Part shown: positions 61,501 to 64,000 of the stretch, in pieces
How the letters are laid out: each line of letters opens with the position of its first letter
How positions within the stretch are numbered: the first letter of the stretch is position 1
From: Apostichopus japonicus
Lineage: Eukaryota; Echinodermata; Holothuroidea; Aspidochirotida; Stichopodidae
Assembly (NCBI RefSeq): GCF_037975245.1
Contig: NC_092577.1
Span: 25,603,398-25,667,397, forward strand
Length of the DNA stretch: 64,000 nt
Direction: 5' to 3'
Translations under genes and position numbers: made by a program
Notes under the pieces: model-generated
Seen by the model: the letters and a program-made list of their open reading frames with translations, nothing else
Database searches by the model: none
What the model was told of the DNA's origin: nothing

Positions 61501-63816
61501 CACAAACTCAAAATACACCTCACAACAGCATGCATGACCCCAGGTAAGGCTACTTCACAAACTCACAACAGCATGCATGACCCCAGGTAAGGCTACTTCA
61601 CAAACTCACAATACACCTCACGACAGCATGCATGACCCCAGGTAAGGCTACTTCACAAACTCACAATACACCTCACAACAGCATGCATGAACTCAGGTAA
61701 GGCTACTTCACAAACTCACAATACACCTCACAACAGCATGCATGACCCCAGGTAAGGCTACTTCACAAACTCACAATACACCTCACAACAGCATGCATGA
61801 CCTCAGGTGAGGCTACTTCACAAACTCACAATACACCTCACAACAGCATGCATGACCTCAGGTAAGGCTACTACACAATGCTCACAGTTCATCTCACAAC
61901 ATCATGCATGACCTCAGGTAAGGCTACTTCACAAACTCACAATACACCTCACAACAGCATGCATGACCTCAGGTGAGGCTACTACACAAACTCACAATAC
62001 ACCTCACAACAGCATGCATGACCTCAGGTAAGGCTACTTCACAAACTCACAATACACCTCACAACAGCATGCATGACCCCAGGTAAGGCTACTTCACAAA
62101 CTCACAATACACCTCACAACAGCATGCATGACCTCAGGTGAGGCTACTTCACAATCTCACAATACACCTCACAACAGCATGCATGACCTCAGGTAAGGCT
62201 ACTACACAATGCTCACAGTTCATCTCACAACAGCATGCATGACCTCAGGTAAGGCTACTTCACAAACTCACAATACACCTCACAACAGCATGCATGACCT
62301 CAGGTGAGGCTACTACACAAACTCACAATACACCTCACAACAGCATGCATGACCTCAGGTAAGGCTACTTCACAAACTCACAATACACCTCACAACAGCA
62401 TGCATGACCCCAGGTAAGGCTACTCACAAACTCACAATACACCTCACAACAGCATGCATGACCTCAGGTAAGGCTACTTCACAAACTCACAATACACCTC
62501 ACAACAGCATGCATGACCCCAGGTAAGGCTACTTCACAAACTCACAATACACCTCACAACAGCATGCATGACCTCAGGTAAGGCTACTACACAAACTCAC
62601 AATACACCTCACAACAGCATGCATGACCTCAGGTAAGGCTACTTCACAAACTCACAATACACCTCACAACAGCATGCATGACCCCAGGTAAGGCTACTTC
62701 ACAAACTCACAATACACCTCACAACAGCATGCATGACCTCAGGTAAGGCTACTTCACAAACTCACAATACACCTCACAACAGCATGCATGACCTCAGGTA
62801 AGGCTACTTCACAAACTCACAATACACCTCACAACAGCATGCATGACCCCAGGTAAGGCTACTTCACAAACTCACAATACACCTCACAACAGCATGCATG
62901 ACCTCAGGTAAGGCTACTACACAAACTCACAATACACCTCACAACAGCATGCATGACCCCAGGTAAGGCTACTTCACAAACTCACAATACACCTCACAAC
63001 AGCATGCGCATGACCTCAGGTGAGGCTACTTCTCAAACTCACAATACACCTCACAACAGCATGCATGACCTCAGTTACAACTACTAAACAATGCTCACAG
63101 TTCATCTCACAACAGCATGCATGACCTCAGGTAAGCCTACTAGATTTAACAGTTTTCACAAACTGACAACTTACAGAAAAGCTATATATTAACACAACAA
63201 AACAAGCAGATCAAACACATGTGGTTTGTAAGATCAGTTTTTTGAGTGGGTACCAATGGGAGACAGGGGAGGGGGGGGGGGGCTGGTTTTCTTGGTTTTG
63301 TAGCCATGTTTTCTGTGATGTTAGGTCATGTTAAAAGCTTGAACAGTATGCATGGTCTCAGGTATGAATCATCAGTACTAGAAGAAATGAACAGGAAAAC
63401 ATTCACAAACAGCATTACACAGGTAAGGCACAGGATTACATAGAAACACTACAGAACAGCATGGATAACCTCAGATCATACTGTTATGGAATAAACACAG
63501 CCTTAGTAACATGCCAAACTACTGGTTAGCATTCTCCAATTGACACATTTCACAATAATATGCATATATCCCCCACGCATCTATTGAAAACCTTGTGCAA
63601 CAACAAGTAGGATTGTTGACAGTCTTCTTCAGCAGATAGTCTAGGGTATAAAACCTTTGTCTGTTGCTGATGTCTTTGTTTTTCCAACAGCTCTTTTGAT
63701 GAATATTCCTCTGAGGTGAAGTCTGGTAGGCTGGAGTGGAGTCCTGTTCACAAGAGTGAGAAATTCTGGAGAGAGAACGCTCTGAGGCTGAATGAGAAAA
63801 ATTACGAACTACTCAA
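31381..63816 (+). CDS. ATP6V1H: V-type proton ATPase subunit H (V1 sector), 3' incomplete
   Basis: Eight exons join in frame: 31381-31532, 34504-34693, 35947-36060, 36427-36629, 40608-40715, 55814-55898, 60676-60854 and 63691-63816. The product is about 386 codons of a protein usually near 480. Subunit H is a HEAT/armadillo-type regulatory subunit of the peripheral V1 sector that couples ATP hydrolysis to proton pumping in acidic organelles. Diagnostic stretches are [40 protein letters not shown], and [20 protein letters not shown] then [10 protein letters not shown]. All introns are GT-AG with conserved phases. The start at 31381 opens a family-typical variable N-terminus; the next exon lies beyond 63816. 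Unusual points are an acceptor duplication at exon 5 and a donor-site minisatellite after exon 7. Confidence 0.95.
31690..33015. mobile_element. inverted-repeat element(s) in ATP6V1H intron 1
   Basis: AGGGATCATGTCCCA near 31697 is matched inverted (TGGGACATGATCCC) near 32998. A second inverted pair is TATTCTGCAGGTACTCC (32093) and GGTATTCTGCAGCTACTCC (32905). Between them two diverged units of about 155 bp repeat the phrases CACGTAGCCATTTAT and TACGTAC(C)GCGTAG. No ORF. Boundaries are uncertain. Confidence 0.35.
33016..34503. other. rest of ATP6V1H intron 1, nothing recognised
   Basis: AT-rich intronic sequence without supported features. Confidence 0.4.
34504..34693 (+). CDS. ATP6V1H: ATP6V1H coding exon 2
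   Basis: Acceptor TTCTTCAG, donor AAG|GTACGA. Encodes [17 protein letters not shown] through [12 protein letters not shown]. Confidence 0.95.
34694..35946. other. ATP6V1H intron 2, nothing recognised
   Basis: Contains a G-rich tract near 35244. Short ORFs are unsupported. Confidence 0.4.
35947..36060 (+). CDS. ATP6V1H: ATP6V1H coding exon 3
   Basis: Acceptor TTTTTGGCAG, donor CAG|GTGAGT; 38 codons, phase 0 at both ends. Encodes [15 protein letters not shown] through [12 protein letters not shown]. Confidence 0.95.
36427..36629 (+). CDS. ATP6V1H: ATP6V1H coding exon 4
   Basis: Acceptor TTTGTTTAG, donor GTGT|GTAAGT. Encodes [16 protein letters not shown] through [17 protein letters not shown]. 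Confidence 0.95.
36630..40506. other. ATP6V1H intron 4
   Basis: Intronic sequence holding the dispersed repeat at 38465 and a G homopolymer near 39892. A 70-codon ORF at 36875 has no conserved features. Confidence 0.4.
38465..38640. repeat. dispersed repeat, copy 2
   Basis: Shares GTAAGCGGAGCGCCACCA and flanking text with 4186-4340. It lies inside ATP6V1H intron 4. Confidence 0.5.
40507..40658 (+). repeat. 76-bp tandem duplication of the exon 5 acceptor region
   Basis: The branch/acceptor region and first 48 bases of exon 5 occur twice, 76 bp apart, with no difference that I can see. The first copy has no donor. A 76-bp inclusion is not a multiple of three and reaches TAG in the second copy. 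Confidence 0.9.
40608..40715 (+). CDS. ATP6V1H: ATP6V1H coding exon 5
   Basis: The downstream of two identical TGTTGCCTCAG acceptors. Encodes [16 protein letters not shown] then [19 protein letters not shown], with donor AA|GTAAGA. Use of the upstream acceptor at 40532 would add 76 bp and bring in a stop. Confidence 0.9.
40829..41704. repeat. about 63-bp minisatellite with higher-order repeat
   Basis: The unit contains CTCAGAATATTGTGTGTACT, TATCACAGGGTAGTGTAATC and ATCTACACCTGTAGATCTGC. There are about 14 copies. A three-unit block of 188 bp is itself repeated nearly exactly (41137-41325 and 41325-41513), so recent expansion occurred in multimers. Confidence 0.85.
41705..42568. other. ATP6V1H intron 5, unique-looking segment
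   Basis: AT-rich, no gene or repeat recognised. Confidence 0.35.
42577..43309. mobile_element. non-autonomous hAT element, copy 1
   Basis: Begins TAGTGTTTGCACCGGTTATC and ends GACCCGTGTAAACACTA. The ends are inverted repeats and subterminal CGGGTACCCGG palindromes occur at both sides. It is flanked by an exact 8-bp duplication ATAATTAC (42569-42576, 43310-43317), the hAT signature. There is no transposase. A longer relative is at 54569-55761. Confidence 0.85.
43839..44180. repeat. 27-bp minisatellite, about 12.6 copies
   Basis: The unit CACCTGTCTCTCTATGACTC then TCACTCC is nearly identical between copies. Because 27 is divisible by three, it opens frames on both strands (MTLTPTCLS and RETGGSESH repeats). 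These are by-products, since no splice context or flanking homology supports a gene. Confidence 0.9.
44181..46215. other. ATP6V1H intron 5, no gene recognised
   Basis: AT-rich intronic sequence. Several 60-70 codon ORFs have no support. Confidence 0.35.
46220..46472. repeat. minisatellite, left part (split by LINE)
   Basis: Units of about 55-60 bp with TGTATGCTGATTAGTTG, TATATTTACCATAC and ATATGTGTTGTTCCA. They are identical in type to the array resuming at 51445 after the LINE. Confidence 0.85.
46460..46472. repeat. target-site duplication of the full-length LINE (left copy)
   Basis: CCAAACATATGTG is repeated at 51445-51457. Because it is part of the minisatellite unit, the exact limit is somewhat ambiguous. 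Confidence 0.7.
46640..50032 (-). CDS. LINE ORF2: APE endonuclease + reverse transcriptase, intact (family B)
   Basis: 1130 residues from ATG 50032 ([14 protein letters not shown]); an upstream in-frame TTG is not needed, and the related copy at 24433 starts at the same Met. The endonuclease (1-240) shows TLNVNG, QETH, VYAPN, GDFNC, RIDRVY and SDHD. The reverse transcriptase shows [12 protein letters not shown], motif [10 protein letters not shown] (about 578-586), [10 protein letters not shown] (636-645) and YADD (681-684). A C-terminal Cys/His motif (CPRTGC...HVFWHC, about 988-1006) follows the thumb region. It nicks target DNA and copies the element RNA by target-primed reverse transcription. 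Length and motif set are complete for Tx1/L1 ORF2. Confidence 0.92.
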   Translation of the reverse strand: MAHTFSVATLNVNGMRDHRKRSRIFQYCISMEVDCVCLQETHILEEDVPLWAYEWGGGLHASFGSSSSCGTVILLSPRQAGCATRVETDHEGRLVCILFKYPQGNISLCNVYAPNRPSARRDFFNTLPSFVPGSAPCVMVGDFNCVPDSGLDRLGASVSASPDAGITELDRFTSAHLLADVWRRIHPCSTVYTWVRPNGEDASRIDRVYAPVSFKFSGCETLSCPLSDHDTVVARFVLPSIFPIGRGLWKLNCRILGEAEFRQGFETRYKGWQTLKPAFASTSQWWDDVKLRIKRYAIQYCVNRARRRREKFSKLCAEVKFGDPSAVIALQTYLDEKYHGARVRARVEAVEAEERPSLRFYQSVSSSAGDRRVPSVRATDGTVVSDPHGIVRVYKEYYSSLFTRGNVDLSAQADLLRGISKTVPHDVNDILGGGITTVELWKALSKMKNGKSPGSDGLPREFYRTFWAIIGPDIRAVFEDAFQNGLLNQSQRMGMVILLPKSGDPLDPRNKRPITLLNVDYKLLAKALCNRLALAMPHLVGDLQTCAVKGHCIQQNLWLMRDLTDFVIERDLPCALVSLDQQKAFDMVDRGFLMNVLETSQLHPVFRKWISVLYEESFSSVIVNGFCSEVFNVERGVRQGCPLSPLLYVLFSESLSRLLERDSRLVPFVVPGGAKVKCAQYADDVTCVVSSLGSFRALSQDLSIFERATGAKLNPEKTKGLRLGSWRYRDLPFGASWSDQNIKINGIWFGYDAPGDVTWSERAEVFESRLETFGTRWLSILGKVTVVNRFVSPILWYPGAVYPIPRRVLVRLERAIFSFIWSGSTELVKRAVMYQKLEKGGLGVVHLGSKLTCLLFKQLFVAVTDPGLPCSYFLRFWGGLHLRRWVPALFSNREPHSSTPNRVVRVICSALIELPPVDLSQPALVHSSLRDKALNAIFVQGRHPVEVWRSVHSRLNGCRLRDLAWRIAHGALVTNLKRYHWRLGDGLCPRTGCDSLESTAHVFWHCSFVLNLWEWFQSLTDRLTGDRSWSVGQGFVLYGLDPPVCSVAVLQRIIYVCSVVKKLIWRNRCDVVFRGKFASWQAVLEAVKCDIRLQVEGDFRRLSRAAFFGRWCAGEGCFVSLRAGRPFVVF
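50053..51222 (-). CDS. LINE ORF1 protein, zinc knuckles, intact (family B)
   Basis: 389 residues starting [10 protein letters not shown] at 51222. Residues 1-155 contain [12 protein letters not shown] and an RRM-like pattern shared with family A ORF1. Three CX2CX4HX4C knuckles lie at about 161-174, 179-192 and 198-211. The tail (220-389) is Pro/Ser/Asp-rich with internal repeats of an SPPASPINP phrase and ends in an acidic [11 protein letters not shown] stretch. By family it binds element RNA in the cytoplasmic particle. It ends 20 bases before ORF2, suggesting downstream reinitiation. Confidence 0.88.
   Translation of the reverse strand: MASRRDSKIVKLTFTGEQAVPPVQVFSILKSKGVVVPGEVDALQALQGRNTYDLRFTSDVTRQKGVTLLSGVEGLTVTPYERSVWVTVIHVGLEVRQELVATVLGRFGAVKAIKMCSYAQAPGVFNGHRQVRIDLKQDIPSFLFIAGHKAHVRYPGQPRTCFRCGETGHEAKGCPNKKCGRCLRLGHDTSACPSEVVCSLCGKEGHVFRACPSSYVFMTKSGGQAKAPSSGAPTAPEEASRKEGETGEDSLSAPPSPSPVVADPVPAPRKSPPASPINPVPAPSPPHSEADTGSPPASPINPSSSVPSPPPVSPDPETLSDDDSVVRSPEAMSDSDSGGSVIVEPKRATGTSWYDEMGEPSLKRSASSDDSDDDMSSRARLKLTESTSA
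51445..54415. repeat. 55-62 bp minisatellite, about 50 copies
   Basis: The unit contains GTGTATGCTGATTAGTTG, TTGATATTTACCATACATAC and TGTATGTGTTGTTC(C/T). Several variant units (CCATAG, CTTTATAG, CTATATAG, CCAAAG joints; one with GAATAGTTTATA) alternate, sometimes in fixed pairs, indicating multi-unit expansion. It is the right part of the array interrupted by the LINE. Confidence 0.9.
54569..55761. mobile_element. non-autonomous hAT element, copy 2, next to ATP6V1H exon 6
   Basis: Has the same ends as 42577-43309 (TAGTGTTTGCACGGGTTATC ... GACCCGTGTAAACACTA) and an exact 8-bp duplication TCATTTAC (54561-54568, 55762-55769). It is 1193 bp. The longer interior comes from repeated blocks containing CCCATTGACTTAGTGTG and AACAGCAATAACGAA. 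It ends 44 bp before the exon 6 acceptor, close to the likely branch-point region. No transposase. Confidence 0.85.
55814..55898 (+). CDS. ATP6V1H: ATP6V1H coding exon 6
   Basis: Acceptor TTTGTTCCAG, donor AGG|GTAAGT. Encodes [18 protein letters not shown] then [10 protein letters not shown]. The acceptor lies 44 bp after the target duplication of a hAT element. Confidence 0.95.
55899..56241. other. start of ATP6V1H intron 6, no gene recognised
   Basis: A short internal duplication (CAGTAAACCTGTAGCCTAAC at about 55965 and 56030). Otherwise nothing seen. Confidence 0.35.
56249..56728. mobile_element. hAT-like non-autonomous element
   Basis: Ends CAGGCATGAGAC (left) and GTCTCATCCCTG (right) form an imperfect inverted repeat. 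ATTGTAG flanks both sides (56242-56248, 56729-56735), close to an 8-bp hAT duplication. The interior has a long T-rich tract and a C-rich segment. No intact coding region. Confidence 0.55.
56729..58409. other. ATP6V1H intron 6 between elements, with repeated GTCCCGTACGTCACA
   Basis: The 15-mer GTCCCGTACGTCACA or its complement occurs about four times between 56995 and 57360, in both orientations. It may mark an unrecognised element. No gene supported; the 57480-58409 part looks unique. Confidence 0.35.
58453..58736 (-). repeat. inverted repeat arm of the Penelope-like element (left)
   Basis: 284 bp matching 60211-60494 in reverse complement, essentially perfectly by eye. It includes the last 33 codons of the RT ORF and the 3' UTR. 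Confidence 0.9.
58505..58556 (-). ncRNA. candidate hammerhead ribozyme in the Penelope-like element (left arm)
   Basis: In element sense, CTGACGA (58546-58540) is followed by a GAAGAT/ATCTTC hairpin with a GTGA-containing loop and then GAAA, the core order of a hammerhead. An AAACGTTT palindrome could give the short stem III known in Penelope ribozymes. Stem I pairing is weak by eye. Confidence 0.5.
58638..60263 (-). CDS. Penelope-like reverse transcriptase/GIY-YIG endonuclease, N-terminally truncated
   Basis: A 541-codon open frame. Residues 1-18 are an accident of the inverted repeat (antisense of the protein's own C-terminus), so genuine homology starts near residue 30. The RT has [12 protein letters not shown] (69-79), [12 protein letters not shown] (138-149, motif A), [15 protein letters not shown] (motif B, about 199-213) and YLRYVDD (catalytic, 234-240). 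The C-terminal endonuclease has VIYSFEGSC...[17 protein letters not shown] (about 444-473). The N-terminal ADKG-type RT region expected in full-length proteins is absent. Otherwise no stop or frameshift, so the copy is fairly young but not autonomous. Confidence 0.88.
   Translation of the reverse strand: MFKTGLSFLMYSASLILIKVDEIKVDEGKVHPIISKENSIVRYLNRNVKNFLPDIIFKNLIPSGSQPGKIYGLAKVHKENTPLRPVVSMISTAEYKLAKYLVNIIKVSMPTTYMLDSTASFIERLDSFNFKPSHKLVSYDVVSLFTNIPLNETIDIVCEYVYRQDSRPSYPKEVFKKLLQIATGGYFLHKGKLYCQIDGVTMGSPLGPVLANFFLAHLENSFMTHSTDYGPMLYLRYVDDIFCVFNSLDHVHSFLGFLNQLHPNLKFTHEIGPKHLAFLDTEVCLPSETNSSYSSMVYRKPTNTNVILNFHAICPWVWKIGLINCFLNRAFVVCSNWSLFHTEVSKLKEILHHNGYPSRILEECVYKFLNKKLSSEVDNQDKDDDSKYMITIPFIGHPSLNLKRSLTKHFRGVNKKCIIVFKTFKVSNYFSLKDKTPMALKANVIYSFEGSCDKNQTYIGKTKRHLATRVKEHLSDKSAIYEHITHCIDCRSANITNFSVIDSGYTDFEIKIKEALYIKKLKPVLNNQLFQHGSSFILNLF
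60211..60494 (+). repeat. inverted repeat arm of the Penelope-like element (right)
   Basis: Inverted copy of 58453-58736 at the truncated 5' end of the element. Confidence 0.9.
60391..60442 (+). ncRNA. candidate hammerhead ribozyme (right arm)
   Basis: Same motif on the + strand: CTGACGA at 60401-60407, hairpin to 60425, GAAA at 60426-60429. Confidence 0.5.
60676..60854 (+). CDS. ATP6V1H: ATP6V1H coding exon 7
   Basis: Acceptor TTTATCAAG, first donor CAG|GTAAGG at 60855. Encodes [11 protein letters not shown] through TLHNSMHDL. The last 18-20 bases of the exon plus the start of the intron are the unit of the minisatellite that follows. Confidence 0.95.
60836..63135 (+). repeat. 55-bp minisatellite copied from the ATP6V1H exon 7/intron 7 boundary
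   Basis: The unit is CACAACAGCATGCATGACC + TCAG|GTAAGGCTACTTCAC + AAACTCACAATACACCT. The first 23 bases equal the end of exon 7, followed by its 5' splice site. There are about 40 copies, including shorter units lacking AATACACCT. Most carry CAG|GTAAGG and some CAG|GTGAGG. Continuing the exon frame past the first donor gives an immediate stop (AGG TAA). Confidence 0.93.
63334..63480 (+). repeat. diverged older copies of the exon 7 end
   Basis: GAACAGTATGCATGGTCTCAG|GTATGA near 63340, AACAGCATTACACAG|GTAAGG near 63412 and ACTACAGAACAGCATGG then ATAACCTCAG near 63449 all resemble the last bases of exon 7 with altered donors. They lie beyond the homogeneous array. Confidence 0.5.
63691..63816 (+). 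CDS. ATP6V1H: ATP6V1H coding exon 8
   Basis: Acceptor TTTTTCCAACAG, donor AA|GTAAGT. Encodes the highly conserved [18 protein letters not shown] segment through [10 protein letters not shown]. The gene continues outside the window. Confidence 0.95.
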
Positions 63817-64000
63817 GTAAGTATATTTAGGGACGGTGCATATATATGGGCAGCTCTTTCATAGTGGGATCATGATATAAAATGTGTTGATTGTGCTTGT
63901 TTGGCTAATTTACAAGCTACTGGTTACCTGTTAGTGTAACTGTTGTGAGTGCTGGTACAGTCCAGTCCTAAGGTGGATCCTTCATATAGAATTTCATTGG

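Noticed and set aside
60836..63135. CRISPR-like regular array
   Set aside because: Units are tandem and contiguous without unique spacers, are derived from an exon boundary, and lie in a eukaryotic intron.

Overview
This window is animal nuclear DNA, most likely from a marine invertebrate deuterostome and plausibly an echinoderm. The inference rests on GT-AG introns, a conserved V-ATPase gene, many tandem arrays, AGGCCTA-rich low-complexity stretches and a wide mix of non-LTR, Penelope-like and DNA transposons. The species cannot be named from sequence alone.

The right half (31.4 kb to past the right edge) is one host gene on the + strand: ATP6V1H, the V1 subunit H of the vacuolar proton ATPase. 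Eight coding exons join in frame at consensus splice sites, giving about 386 codons; the C-terminus lies outside the window. Its introns are filled with repeats. Intron 5 (15 kb) holds several minisatellites, a non-autonomous hAT element and a complete 5-kb Tx1/L1-type LINE with two intact ORFs inserted inside a minisatellite. Near its 3' end a second hAT copy stops about 50 bp before exon 6. Intron 6 holds a Penelope-like element with long inverted repeats and hammerhead-like motifs. Intron 7 is largely about 40 tandem copies of the exon 7/intron 7 boundary, each with a consensus 5' splice site. Exon 5 is preceded by a 76-bp tandem copy of its own acceptor region.

The left half is mostly mobile DNA. 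Three copies of a LINE-related family that keeps ORF1 (three zinc knuckles) but has no ORF2 lie at 1-1159, 2107-3922 and 16847-18694. The last has an intact ORF1 and a 16-bp target duplication. A related autonomous family supplies the intact intronic copy, an internally rearranged copy at 23.5-25.4 kb and a 5' fragment at 3.9-4.2 kb. From 4.8 to 14.3 kb lies a 9.5-kb DNA element with terminal inverted repeats and TA flanks. It contains a multi-exon minus-strand gene encoding a SAM-associated protein like one that, as I recall, is multi-copy in fish; I do not know its transposon superfamily.

Smaller items are a two-exon gene end at 20.0-20.7 kb with a duplicated last exon, a hAT transposase relic near 23.2 kb, Myb/SANT-like exons at 25.6-28.5 kb and a split SINE around 16.8/18.7 kb. 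There are also AGGTCA-rich dispersed repeats and several hairpin elements. I saw no tRNA or rRNA genes and no bacterial-type operons or CRISPR arrays.
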